From CAZGSG01 sp964528095 (lineage in GTDB: Bacteria > Bacteroidota > Bacteroidia > Chitinophagales > Chitinophagaceae): DNA of 25,404 nucleotides. The notes beneath the pieces were generated by a model. The model saw nothing but the letters and a program-made list of their open reading frames with translations. It did no database searches and was not told the DNA's origin. The first letter of the stretch is position 1, and the number at the start of each line of letters is the position of its first letter. The stretch lies in the NCBI GenBank assembly GCA_964528095.1, contig CAZGSG010000054.1, positions 1 to 25,404 of the forward strand, read 5' to 3'. Made by a program: the position numbers and the translations under genes. Positions 6,112 through 14,484 of this stretch are shown piece after piece.

Positions 6112-7098
6112 TCATAGTAAGCCCATTATCTTTCTTTTAAGGTTTTGAAACCTGTAACCAGCAGTGACAGAAAAATCTGTATTTACCTGGTTCATGTTTT
6201 TTATAAATAAATTGGTTTGGAGATTGCCCCATGTTCCCTTTACATAAATGTAATAATTGGGACCATTGTACCCTGCATGTAGCCAGGTTTGTACATCAGT
6301 GATGGCCTTCAGTTTTTTATTATTTGTATTAATTTCCTTTAATCCACCGCCACCAATAAGCAACACAGGAGAAATGATCCATTTCCCTTTTTCAATAACA
6401 AAATTATAAGAGTAGCCAGCCCTTGCAATCATAGAAAGCCACTCTGGGCTGGAAGATAATAGCTCATAGGTAGAAGAGTCGGAGATTAGGCCGGGGGTAG
6501 GCGTTTCCCATTTGATCCGTTGCCATTTTGGTGTGATCATCAGGAAAAAAGCCCCTGCTGATTTTAGCTGCAATTGAGAAAAACCGTGAGCAGCCTTAAA
6601 AGAGAACCGGTTTGTATTGGTAAAATAATAGTAATCAAAACCGGTCTTGGTGAATTGAATACCCCGAAAGGTTTCGAATCCATTGCTATGTACTTTGGGT
6701 ATCAGCAAGCCATTATAAGACTCATAAAAGGGATTAAATATCATTCTTTGGCTTCCAAACCTGAAGCGGAATGAGGTATATTGAAGTTTAACATTTCTGT
6801 CGAGCAGGGTACCCGGGATATTTGTTGAATAGTTTAAGGAAATCCATTTGTAATTAAGAAACGCTCCCATGTAGGCGCTGCTATTTGCTACAAGCTGGTA
6901 ATCATCTTTGCGGTCGCCTTTTTTTGTAAAGTCGAAATTGGTGCTATATGCGCCGGAATTAATTTCTGCAACATTCTTTTTTATAACGGGAAGGATATAT
7001 GTTGTATCGGCCTTTGTTTGTTGGGCAAAGGTGTTCGAACAGAGAAATTGGATAACTATAATAATTGTAACATGGTATAAGAGGCTAGCCCGGGTCAT
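6112..7098 (-). CDS. DUF4421-type outer-membrane-like protein
   Basis: This 328-residue protein has a signal peptide (cleavage near residue 25, TFA-Q). The mature part shows alternating polar and aromatic strands typical of outer-membrane beta barrels, such as FRFRFGSQRMIFNPF and FDYYYFTNTNRFSFKAA, and ends in a short hydrophobic tail. The overall pattern fits DUF4421, a Bacteroidota family of unknown function; I assign this from memory. It is the last gene of the mprF operon, and its ATG overlaps the TGA of the VirJ/AcvB-like gene by the ATGA arrangement. The tight coupling suggests a shared role at the envelope, perhaps as a channel or lipid-handling barrel (inference). Confidence 0.7.
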   Translation of the reverse strand: MTRASLLYHVTIIIVIQFLCSNTFAQQTKADTTYILPVIKKNVAEINSGAYSTNFDFTKKGDRKDDYQLVANSSAYMGAFLNYKWISLNYSTNIPGTLLDRNVKLQYTSFRFRFGSQRMIFNPFYESYNGLLIPKVHSNGFETFRGIQFTKTGFDYYYFTNTNRFSFKAAHGFSQLQLKSAGAFFLMITPKWQRIKWETPTPGLISDSSTYELLSSSPEWLSMIARAGYSYNFVIEKGKWIISPVLLIGGGGLKEINTNNKKLKAITDVQTWLHAGYNGPNYYIYVKGTWGNLQTNLFIKNMNQVNTDFSVTAGYRFQNLKRKIMGLL

Positions 7099-7769
7099 TT
7101 GAAATACTTCATTATTCTTTTCGCCACTTCGTCGGTATCACCGTCAAAATGGTGGCCACCGGGCAGGGTTTCCTGGATATGGTTTTTTAACCGGATATCG
7201 TTTACAGGAAAATCAGTTTCATCGTTGCCAAAAATAGTAACTGTTTTTGGCGAGCTCATTTTATTGATCTCTGCTATAACGTCCATGCTTCTTTTTTGTG
7301 TACCACCAAACATGTCTGACCAATGAACTTCAAAATCCGTTGTAGTAGCAGGGGATAACAATAATACACTTACGAGCTTGTTTCTGAGTGAATCAGGGAG
7401 TTTATTAACGATGAATGGCATTACATCTGCTCCGAATGAATACCCCGCCAATACAAGCTGTTGGTTTTTCCTCCCACTGAATTGTTTTGCAAGATAAGCG
7501 CTGATAGCAGAAGCAGTTTCTGCCGGGGTCTTTTTATCCCAAAAATAGGATTTGGCATTCAGCGCAGTTATCTGGTAGCCTGAAGTGTTAAGCTTGCCGC
7601 ATAGTTCAGTGGAGAACTTATTGAATCCACCGTCACCGCTGATATAAAATACAAAAGGTGTTTGGGAGCTCGAGTTCCATTCTTTTAAAGGGAGACTTGT
7701 TGTTGTCTGCGCATGTATTGTATGGATAAATAACATTAATAGCAGACTTATATGTATTCTGTTCATCAT
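7095..7769 (-). CDS. VirJ/AcvB-type exported alpha/beta hydrolase
   Basis: This is a 224-residue secreted serine hydrolase. A signal peptide (about 1-20, HTIHA-Q) is followed by the motif ISGDGGFNKF (43-52), conserved in VirJ/AcvB proteins as SGDGG. The nucleophile elbow AGYSFGAD (108-115) has Ser111, and the probable base is in PGGHHFDGD (His206 or His207). Length matches the single-domain VirJ form; Agrobacterium AcvB has an additional N-terminal domain. AcvB of Agrobacterium hydrolyses lysyl-phosphatidylglycerol in the periplasm, and its homologue is co-transcribed with an mprF-type gene (lpiA) in rhizobia. Here the gene overlaps mprF by four bases, so a role in removing amino acids from lipids is the best guess. 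Confidence 0.84.
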   Translation of the reverse strand: MMNRIHISLLLMLFIHTIHAQTTTSLPLKEWNSSSQTPFVFYISGDGGFNKFSTELCGKLNTSGYQITALNAKSYFWDKKTPAETASAISAYLAKQFSGRKNQQLVLAGYSFGADVMPFIVNKLPDSLRNKLVSVLLLSPATTTDFEVHWSDMFGGTQKRSMDVIAEINKMSSPKTVTIFGNDETDFPVNDIRLKNHIQETLPGGHHFDGDTDEVAKRIMKYFK

Positions 7770-10360
7770 GGTTTCATTACTGTATTTAGTGCAAGGGGTA
7801 ATTGTAATAAATCAAAATCATTGTCATATACCAGGTATTTATTTTCCCAAAGACTGGCATATTTTTCTTTAAACTCTCTTAGTCCTTTATAGTGCTGGAA
7901 TCGTTTGATCTTTGCCGCAGCAAGTTTAATGATCTGTTCCGCCGTGTTATCAGGTTGTTCAATTCCTGTCATAGGCACCAATCCCAGGTTGATATATAAT
8001 TTTTTATGTTCCCTGGCGTACTCTGTCAGCTTTATAATAAGCGCGTCCATCGCAGCGGGAGGAGCATCGGGAGTTTTACGTATAAGATCGTAGGTGCACT
8101 CATCGTCGGCATAATCGGGAATAATATTCAAAAAGGCTTTTATACCTCCCGCGGCATCCGTAATTGTGATTATATCCTGCTGTTGCAGTTCTTTTTCCTC
8201 GAACATGCCCTGCGAAAAAATGATCTCCTCCTTGTTAAATTCTTGCAGCCACTCATCCGATACTTTTTTCAATTGTTCAATAAAAGGTTTTTCATGCGGT
8301 GCCGTATGACTGTTGACCATATATCCTTTTTTCTGCAAACCGTTCAGTCCGTTGCGCAAAGACTTCTTGTCTTTTCCTTCCAGCGTAAAACTGGTCAGGT
8401 CCAGAATAGCTTCCTGGCCGATCAGGAGTTTCTTTTTCTTTAACTGGTTAAACCATGGCATACTGTTTTCATCTACCCGGTAGAACGCGGGCTTTAGTCC
8501 CATCTTCCGGCAATGATGATCAAATTCCTGCAATACATCGATTTTGTCTTCCTCAGCGCATACGGGCTCTTCCAGTACAATGGCGAAACCACCGGCTATA
8601 CGATAGGCGATGAAGGAGGCATGGATATCTGAAAAGAAATATAATTTGTCTTTATACAGTTTGAAATAATCGGTAGCTGAATTGCCAAACTGGCTTAATA
8701 GGAAAGCAGCTTTTTCTTTTGCATTTTCATTGACCGCCTGGCTTTTCAAATGAGGTTTTATAATGGTGAATAACAGGAAACCCCATGTAAGAAATCCTGT
8801 TGTACGTATCAACCAGATGAATTCATGTCCAAATCTTGTTACCGGGTGTAACGATGTATCTTCTACCAGTAAAAAACTCCTGAATGTATGAAGTAATGAC
8901 TGCTGCCAGGTAAAATCAACGCCAAAATGTTTTATATCTATAAAATAGAAACTTATAAAACCGAAAAGCGATACGGCGATGAAACTGATCAATGCTGTTT
9001 TTAGACCGGCACGGATCCATTTCGGACTGCTTTGGACACGATATTGGGTGACCGTAGTGATCAAGACGATTATTGTAATACAGGCAACCATGGCTTCTTC
9101 ATAATCGAGCGCCTTACTAAGGTTACCTATTAATGATAAAGTTGACAGGGCAAGCGCTATGATCCATGCATTGCGTAAGCCGCGGAATAAAAAAGCAGAT
9201 GTGATCAGCAATGCCAACCCTGTGAACAATACCAATAAATTAGAGGCATGTATGGTAGCAAGAGGCAGGTATTGCCTGAGTACGTGTAGACGATCATGCA
9301 GGGGAGGTGTGACAACGGATATAATATTCACCAATCCCAGCGAAAAGCTAAGCAGCGCCGGAGCTGCCCTCAAGAATATCTTTCTCCCTTTCCAGGCAAA
9401 AGAAACAAATCCTGCAATAAGCGGCAACCAAAATTCAAAGACCCTGTAAAGAATGGTAATTGATAATGCCTGCGCGGAATTAAAACCAAATTGTTCCAGC
9501 ACATATACCATTGAAAATTCTACCGCACCAAGACCTTTTAAAAAAGGGGATATGACCATCATTAGTACAGCAATGATATAGGCTGCGGCTGATGCGCTAA
9601 AAGAAGCCGGCAACCCAAGGGCCAGCATGGCGACATATATATGAAGTATCCCGCACAATTCTACACCAAGGGAGAAAAAAATAGCGCTATAGAACTTGCT
9701 ACGGTTGACATTTGCCGCGAATAACTCATGTAGCTGGGGAGTAAAGGAAGGGAATTTTTTATCTATCCAATTGAACAGTTTGCCTTTGTTCCTTATAGAA
9801 CGAACAGCGAGCAGCAATCCAGTTATTAATAGTAGCAGCGCGAGCAAGCCAAGCCATGCACTTTTAAATTGAGCTGTGCGAAATGCGGTGAAGATGATAA
9901 TTGGAACTCCGATAATAAAAACAGTAAGTAAGCCTGCAAAACCAAAGAGGCCACTTGCCTGGTGTACCTGCACTTTATTAAAACCCGCTTTGCGGATCTG
10001 AGAAGGGGAGTAGGCCAGTGCGCTTACACTGCCGGCCGGTAAAAAGACACCAATAAAATTCCTTTTCAGGAATAACAGCAGCGCATTGCCCCAATACAGC
10101 GTAAGCCCGATAGCGGCGAAAGATTTTCTATAAATTCCAGCCTGTAAAAAAATATAAAGCACCGTTATAATGGAAGCTATCGTAAGCCAACCATTATTGG
10201 CCTGGCGCAGATGAGGCATAATGGCATGTAATTCCTTTCTTTCACTCCGAAAAAAAACAATAGCCAGCAACAACATAAAGATGGCAAGGATTTCTCTCCA
10301 GTAGGGTCTGGGAGATAATGATTTCATTTTTTGTCGAAAACCGGTAGAGATGTTTTCCAT
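7766..10360 (-). CDS. mprF: MprF-type lysyl-phosphatidylglycerol flippase/synthase
   Basis: This 864-residue protein has the full MprF layout. About the first 530 residues form many membrane segments (flippase part, including the conserved stretch SALAYSPSQIRKAGF). The remaining cytosolic part is the aminoacyl-transferase domain (DUF2156/GNAT-like), with KLYFFSD, KSLRNGLNGLQKKGY and the closing FQHYKGLREFKEKYASLWENKY, shown here in parts. The enzyme moves an amino acid, usually lysine, from its tRNA to phosphatidylglycerol and turns the product to the outer leaflet, lowering surface charge. Amino-acid specificity cannot be read here. It is the first gene of a three-gene overlapping operon. 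No clear promoter match was found upstream; the intergenic space to 10815 is long. Confidence 0.9.
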   Translation of the reverse strand: MENISTGFRQKMKSLSPRPYWREILAIFMLLLAIVFFRSERKELHAIMPHLRQANNGWLTIASIITVLYIFLQAGIYRKSFAAIGLTLYWGNALLLFLKRNFIGVFLPAGSVSALAYSPSQIRKAGFNKVQVHQASGLFGFAGLLTVFIIGVPIIIFTAFRTAQFKSAWLGLLALLLLITGLLLAVRSIRNKGKLFNWIDKKFPSFTPQLHELFAANVNRSKFYSAIFFSLGVELCGILHIYVAMLALGLPASFSASAAAYIIAVLMMVISPFLKGLGAVEFSMVYVLEQFGFNSAQALSITILYRVFEFWLPLIAGFVSFAWKGRKIFLRAAPALLSFSLGLVNIISVVTPPLHDRLHVLRQYLPLATIHASNLLVLFTGLALLITSAFLFRGLRNAWIIALALSTLSLIGNLSKALDYEEAMVACITIIVLITTVTQYRVQSSPKWIRAGLKTALISFIAVSLFGFISFYFIDIKHFGVDFTWQQSLLHTFRSFLLVEDTSLHPVTRFGHEFIWLIRTTGFLTWGFLLFTIIKPHLKSQAVNENAKEKAAFLLSQFGNSATDYFKLYKDKLYFFSDIHASFIAYRIAGGFAIVLEEPVCAEEDKIDVLQEFDHHCRKMGLKPAFYRVDENSMPWFNQLKKKKLLIGQEAILDLTSFTLEGKDKKSLRNGLNGLQKKGYMVNSHTAPHEKPFIEQLKKVSDEWLQEFNKEEIIFSQGMFEEKELQQQDIITITDAAGGIKAFLNIIPDYADDECTYDLIRKTPDAPPAAMDALIIKLTEYAREHKKLYINLGLVPMTGIEQPDNTAEQIIKLAAAKIKRFQHYKGLREFKEKYASLWENKYLVYDNDFDLLQLPLALNTVMKP

Positions 10361-10694
10361 GTTTTGGCAAATTAGTTTTGATATAGTTTCTTGTTAAAGA
10401 GCCTATTTCAATATCGGAAGTTTATAATAAAATTCCCGGACACATGGCTACCAATAGATCATTCAATTATTGAATAAATCTACATCAATAATATACTGTT
10501 CCGGAATATTTGTCGGTAAAAAGGCAAAAACTATCGGTGTCACAGAAAGAATAGCATATACCCTACTAAATCCTTTAATTCCTGTTTGAAATTTTGTAGT
10601 GATTATAGTCAACTATTACTTTATATATGATAAGGATATAGAAAACACTGCCTGTAGAGCGACTAAAGGACTGGAAAGTTTAAAAGAGGTAATT
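10361..10694. other. Intergenic stretch, nothing firmly identified
   Basis: This AT-rich stretch between the mprF start and the shared promoter element should hold the mprF promoter, but I see no good TAnnTTTG match reading leftward. A minus-strand open frame of 49 codons (10463-10612, TTG start) gives a partly hydrophobic peptide including GFSRVYAILSVTPIVFAFLP, which may be a relic or chance. Its stop overlaps a perfect 7-bp palindrome around one base (10461-10475). Confidence 0.3.
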
Positions 10695-10759
10695 GGCCTA
10701 TTGATTTTGCCGTTTTAGCGATTGTGTCTTGAGAAAGAATGAACGGCAATGTAGGTTTG
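10695..10759 (+). promoter_or_regulatory. Promoter of the secreted Lys/Glu-rich protein, twin of the one at 2130
   Basis: The block 10695-10724 aligns with 2130-2157: GGC, ATTG, TTTTG, CGTTT and GCGATTG occur in the same order, with small insertions. After exactly 27 bp comes TAGGTTTG (10752-10759), then six bases and AATAATAG, as at the other site. A TTG at 10729-10731 with a 20-bp spacer could serve as -33 element. The ATG is at 10816. The likeness over about 80 bases with identical spacing is unlikely to be accidental. Confidence 0.6.
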
Positions 10760-10815
10760 GTGTGTAATAATAGAATAATAAATAAAATCTGTTAATCATT
10801 TTAAAGTATATCAAT

Positions 10816-11397
10816 ATGAAAAAGTTATTTGTATTATCAGCCTCTGCAATATTGTTGATTATGTCAGCAAACGCACAAACCGAAGTAGCACTTAAGAAAG
10901 ACATCAATAAAGACAAAGGCCAGGAAAAAGTAATCAGGAAGGAAAAAAAGGAAGAGAAAAAGGAATTAAAAAAACTTGAAGGGAAAGACGTGAGTTACCA
11001 GTCAAAACAGGCATTTATAGCTGATTTTGGTGATGTTCCTGGAGCAACCTGGGTGAGAGGCACTTATTGCGATGAGGTTAGTTTTGTCAAAGACGGGGAA
11101 TCAAAAACAGCTTATTATGATTACGATGCCCAATTGGTTGGAACAGTAATGAAAAAAACATTTAGTGATCTGCCAGCAAAGGCTCAACGTTATATTGATC
11201 AAAGGTATGCAGGGTATACCAAGGGGATTGTTCTTTTCTTTGATGATAATGAATTTAATGAAACGGACATGGTTTTATTTGGTAATCGGTTTGATGATGC
11301 AGATAATTATTTTATCGAGGTTGAAAAAAATAATGACAAGATCGTGCTGCAAGTGGATATGAATGGTGATGTGTCTTATTTTACCAAGATGAAATAA
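10816..11397 (+). CDS. Secreted protein with Lys/Glu-rich segment and PepSY-like domain
   Basis: This 193-residue product begins with a signal peptide (cleavage expected after ANA at residue 20). Residues about 27-57 are a highly charged Lys/Glu run (for example EKKEEKKELKKLEGKD), likely a helix or flexible spacer. The C-terminal part (about 60-193) has the look of the small PepSY-like/BLIP-fold domains common in secreted Bacteroidota proteins: FGDVPGATWVRGTYCDEVSF, then DLPAKAQRYIDQRYAGY. The domain name is tentative. The start is fixed by the signal peptide and by the promoter 57 bases upstream. It is monocistronic, with a terminator at 11423. It probably acts in the periplasm or outside the cell; its function is unknown. 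Confidence 0.75.
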   Translation: MKKLFVLSASAILLIMSANAQTEVALKKDINKDKGQEKVIRKEKKEEKKELKKLEGKDVSYQSKQAFIADFGDVPGATWVRGTYCDEVSFVKDGESKTAYYDYDAQLVGTVMKKTFSDLPAKAQRYIDQRYAGYTKGIVLFFDDNEFNETDMVLFGNRFDDADNYFIEVEKNNDKIVLQVDMNGDVSYFTKMK

Positions 11398-11422
11398 TGT
11401 GGTTCGGGTTTATTAGATCTGA

Positions 11423-11460
11423 TGGCTTTGTAATAGTAGTTCTATTGCAAGGCCATTTTT
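11423..11460 (+). terminator. Rho-independent terminator after the secreted-protein gene
   Basis: A 14-bp stem (11423-11436 with 11442-11455, two G-T wobbles) with a 5-nt loop is followed by TTTTT. It lies 25 bases after the stop codon at 11397. Confidence 0.87.
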
Positions 11461-12094
11461 GATAAGTTTAATTCAGTACGGCCAGATCATAGCGCCGTTT
11501 GCAATACGTGAAGTACCATTTATTAATTACAGGATATATGATTGAGGACGGAGTTGTTGTTTTGTGCATCACATAAATAATGAACATTGGATGATGTTAT
11601 ACAATTTTCTTTCAGGGGCTTTAAACATGCCTGACTTATTGTATAATAAACCCCGTGCTCACAACGAATGTACCAGTGAGCAATTTCCAGCGAAACTGGT
11701 ACAGTTGTGACCGGCTCAAGGGCTCTTAGGGCATTTGTACTGGTTGCAGATTTTTTTCAACAATACCTTTCAAAGAAGAATGCACGGGATAAAAGACAAT
11801 GGATTGACCTCCGGGAAGCGTTTTCACGACTAAGTGCCGGTTTGTTGATGGCTTTTTGAAAACAGGAGGGATTTAATAAAAAGGGCTGGATAGAAATCCG
11901 GCCCCGTTAATAAGTCCAATATCCTGTGAATAACCTGCGCCAAAATTAGCATGCTTTACAGAATACCTCTGGCCGTCATACATAGATTGCGTTTTTTAGT
12001 GAATGAATCGTAAAAAAATCTGTTGAACGATAAGGACGGCCGTAAGTGAATAACTTTTAACAAATCTGAAGGAAGATCTTAAGTAATATTGGTT
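11461..12094. other. Long intergenic stretch with a hairpin and several short open frames
   Basis: No confident gene is visible. The stretch holds an imperfect hairpin at 11660-11709 (TGTACCAGT with ACTGGTACA, extended by CACAAC with TTGTG, 17-nt loop). Two overlapping plus-strand open frames are also present, one ending at the TGA 11707-11709 region (includes MMLYNFLSGALNMPDLLYNK) and one open from 11680 to 11859 (includes ALRAFVLVADFFQQYLSKK). A minus-strand frame of 36 codons at 11873-11983 ends inside a minus-strand terminator-like hairpin. These could be relics of a degraded gene, small unannotated genes, or chance in AT-rich DNA. Confidence 0.35.
11878..11904 (-). terminator. Terminator-like hairpin on the minus strand
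   Basis: Read on the minus strand, GGGCCGGAT (11896-11904) pairs with ATCCAGCCC (11883-11891, one G-T wobble) across a 4-nt loop, followed by TTTTTATT. It would end a leftward transcript, yet no recognised minus-strand gene lies just to the right, only a 36-codon frame that overlaps it. Confidence 0.5.
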
Positions 12095-12349
12095 ATGGAA
12101 AATAAGTATTCAACCTTGCATACTATTTATGAGTTGGTAAAAACGGAAACGGATCCGACATTGATCTTTTTACACACTGGGGAGATCATCATCCGCCAAC
12201 ATGCTCCCTGGGATGAGATCGGCCGTCATTTGAATGAATTACAGCAGGAAGGGTTGATCCTGATCAGGCAGTTTAATACGGCCGTTGTTTATATCACCCC
12301 TAAAGGAATTAATTTTTGCGTATCACAGCAGGTGGAACAGGCTGCCTGA
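12095..12349 (+). CDS. Small hypothetical protein, possibly winged-helix-like
   Basis: This 84-residue protein is not one I can name. It starts at ATG 12095 (a TTG two codons earlier is also in frame but less likely). The pattern of an N-terminal helix (TLHTIYELVK), a central helix (WDEIGRHLNELQQEGLILIR) and a following beta pair (FNTAVVYITPKGINF) resembles a small winged-helix module, where TPKG often marks the wing end. It has no signal peptide or membrane segment, so it is probably cytosolic. It precedes the ABC exporter by 122 bases on the same strand; whether they are co-transcribed is unclear. DNA binding is only an inference. Confidence 0.62.
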   Translation: MENKYSTLHTIYELVKTETDPTLIFLHTGEIIIRQHAPWDEIGRHLNELQQEGLILIRQFNTAVVYITPKGINFCVSQQVEQAA

Positions 12350-12471
12350 TATAACGTTGACCCCTGCACACATTACTTGCCTGAATCAATAGTTGCCCGG
12401 ATCCAAACGCTCTATTTTACCTGTCAGTCCTTTGGGAAACGGAGTTTTCATTTCGTAACTTGCGGCTTCTT

Positions 12472-14307
12472 ATGAAGCATCTCAAAGCGATCAATAAATA
12501 TTTCTGGAAATACAGGATTCGGCTGGGTGCTGGTATATTTTTTATTTTCTTATCCAACTACTTTAGTGTACTCACACCGCAGGTCACAGGCTTTGTTATC
12601 GATTTTGTACAACGATCATTAAAGGTTGCGGGCTATCAGCCAAAAAAGTCGGAGCCGAATTATGACCCGCTTGTCAATAAATTTATTAGTTGGGTAGGCA
12701 AGGTTGATGGGCTCACTAAGGTTGTAGCCATCTGTGGTATCTCGATCTTATTACTGGCCCTGCTTCGGGGTATTTTCCTTTTCTTAATGCGCCAGACAAT
12801 CATTGTCATGAGCAGGCATATCGAATATGATCAGAAGAATGAGGTATACGGTCACTACCAGCAACTAGATGCTGCTTTTTATAAGAGAAATAGTACCGGC
12901 GATCTTATGAACAGGATTGCTGAGGATGTAAGCCGGGTGAGAATGTTTACCGGGCCTGCACTCATGTACCTTATTAACCTGGTGGCTGTTATTTCTCTGG
13001 CCGTTTTTTTTATGCAGAAAAGAGATCCCTTGCTCACGCTTTACGTGCTGGCCCCGCTGCCAATACTTGCTGTGGCTATTTATTTTGTCAACAATACGAT
13101 CAATAAAAGGAGTGAGCGGATACAGGAGTCGCTATCGGACCTAACCACCAATGCGCAGGAATCCTATTCTGGTATCAGGGTTATTAAATCGTTTGTGCAG
13201 GAAAAATCGATGCTGGGGTTTTTTACCAATAACAGCGAAGCGTACAGAAAGAACGCAGTGGGACTTGCTAAGGTAGAAGCTATTTATTTTCCTTCTATTA
13301 CCTTATTGATCGGCTTGAGTACCCTGATTACAATTATGGCTGGCGGCCTTTATTATATTCATGGAGACCATAATATCGGGTTGGATACGATCGTGGAGTT
13401 TGTGCTGTACGTAAATATGCTCACATTTCCTGTAAGTGCCATCGGGCTGACAGCCAGTATGATTCAACGGGCGGCAGCTTCTCAAAAGAGATTGAACGAA
13501 TTCCTCGATATTGAGCCTTCCGTTATGGAACCACTTCGCCCTGCTGACCTGGAAATAAGCGGGGATATCCATTTCCGCGACGTATCATTTACATATAAGG
13601 ATACAGGCATTGAAGCGCTGAAGAAATTCAACCTGCATGTAAAGAAAGGGGAGAAGGTTGCAGTAGTTGGCAGGACGGGTAGCGGGAAAACAACCCTTAT
13701 TCAATTACTACTAAGGGTATACGATGTGACTGCGGGTAAAATAGAAGTAGACGGAACGGATATCAGGGACATACGCTTAAAAACACTACGTCAGCAGGTG
13801 AGTTATGTGCCACAGGATGTGTTCTTATTCAGTGAAACAGTAGCCAACAATATCCGCTTTGGTTTACAACACGCCGAGAATGCGGATGTGGAGAAAGCTG
13901 CCCTGCAGGCCAGCGTGCATAAAGAGATCCTGGCTTTTTCAGAAAAATATGACACCCTTATCGGCGAACGCGGTGTTACCCTTAGCGGCGGGCAAAAACA
14001 GCGTATATCGATTGCCCGGGCGCTCATCAAAGACCCTGATCTTGTGATCTTTGATGATTGCCTCAGTGCAGTAGATGCAAGGACAGAAAAGGAAATCATT
14101 GGCAACCTGAACGATTATCTGAAAGATAAAACGGCCATTATCATTACGCACCGTATTTTCTCTCTTTTAGATTTCGACAAGATAGTAGTACTGGAAGATG
14201 GAGAGATCGTGGAGCTGGGAACACACAGGGAATTACTCTCTATTCCGGGCGGCTATTATGCAAGGATGCATGCACGGCAACAGGAAAAAAATACAGGTTC
14301 AGCCTGA
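12472..14307 (+). CDS. ABC exporter half-transporter with Asp at the catalytic Glu position
   Basis: This 611-residue protein fuses a six-helix export-type membrane domain (about 1-330) to an ATP-binding domain (about 365-600). Walker A is GRTGSGKT (400-407), the Q loop YVPQDVFLF (445-453), the signature LSGGQ (504-508), Walker B LVIFDD (524-529), the D loop SAVD (532-535) and the H loop His560. Residue 529, normally the catalytic glutamate, is aspartate. This DD form is known in MdlA/BmrC-type subunits of heterodimeric exporters. No partner subunit is in the window. An insertion of about 25 residues with Pro, Lys and Ser lies between the first two helices. The ATG at 12472 is preferred over a TTG at 12460. 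The substrate is unknown, perhaps drugs or lipids. Confidence 0.92.
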   Translation: MKHLKAINKYFWKYRIRLGAGIFFIFLSNYFSVLTPQVTGFVIDFVQRSLKVAGYQPKKSEPNYDPLVNKFISWVGKVDGLTKVVAICGISILLLALLRGIFLFLMRQTIIVMSRHIEYDQKNEVYGHYQQLDAAFYKRNSTGDLMNRIAEDVSRVRMFTGPALMYLINLVAVISLAVFFMQKRDPLLTLYVLAPLPILAVAIYFVNNTINKRSERIQESLSDLTTNAQESYSGIRVIKSFVQEKSMLGFFTNNSEAYRKNAVGLAKVEAIYFPSITLLIGLSTLITIMAGGLYYIHGDHNIGLDTIVEFVLYVNMLTFPVSAIGLTASMIQRAAASQKRLNEFLDIEPSVMEPLRPADLEISGDIHFRDVSFTYKDTGIEALKKFNLHVKKGEKVAVVGRTGSGKTTLIQLLLRVYDVTAGKIEVDGTDIRDIRLKTLRQQVSYVPQDVFLFSETVANNIRFGLQHAENADVEKAALQASVHKEILAFSEKYDTLIGERGVTLSGGQKQRISIARALIKDPDLVIFDDCLSAVDARTEKEIIGNLNDYLKDKTAIIITHRIFSLLDFDKIVVLEDGEIVELGTHRELLSIPGGYYARMHARQQEKNTGSA

Positions 14308-14365
14308 TCTGCGATAGAGCCAGATTGCCTGTTCCAGCTGCTAAAAAATCGCTGAATGGCAGGCT

Positions 14366-14384
14366 GGGGGCGGCTTTTGCCCCC
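14366..14384 (+). terminator. GC-rich hairpin after the ABC exporter gene, possible weak terminator
   Basis: GGGGGC (14366-14371) pairs with GCCCCC (14379-14384) across a 7-nt loop, 58 bases after the stop. No T run follows directly, so termination is uncertain. Confidence 0.35.
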
Positions 14385-14408
14385 TTGAAAACTAAATTTT
14401 CCACGGTG

Positions 14409-14438
14409 TTGCCTGTATCGAAAACATCTATATATTTG
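14409..14438 (+). promoter_or_regulatory. Promoter of the PUR-like gene
   Basis: TTG at 14409-14411, a 19-bp spacer and TATATTTG at 14431-14438 form a good Bacteroidota-type promoter. The start codon used here is at 14485. Confidence 0.7.
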
Positions 14439-14484
14439 TAATTCCTAAAATTAAAGGGCATTATTAACTGCAAAAACTATAACT

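Noticed and set aside
10461..10475. Perfect 7-bp palindrome around one base
   Set aside because: Short A/T-rich palindromes are expected by chance in this DNA, and no promoter is aligned with it.
14240..14473. 77-codon minus-strand open frame at the end of the ABC exporter gene
   Set aside because: Nearly a third of it is antisense to the ABC gene, it covers the PUR-gene promoter, and no family is recognised.
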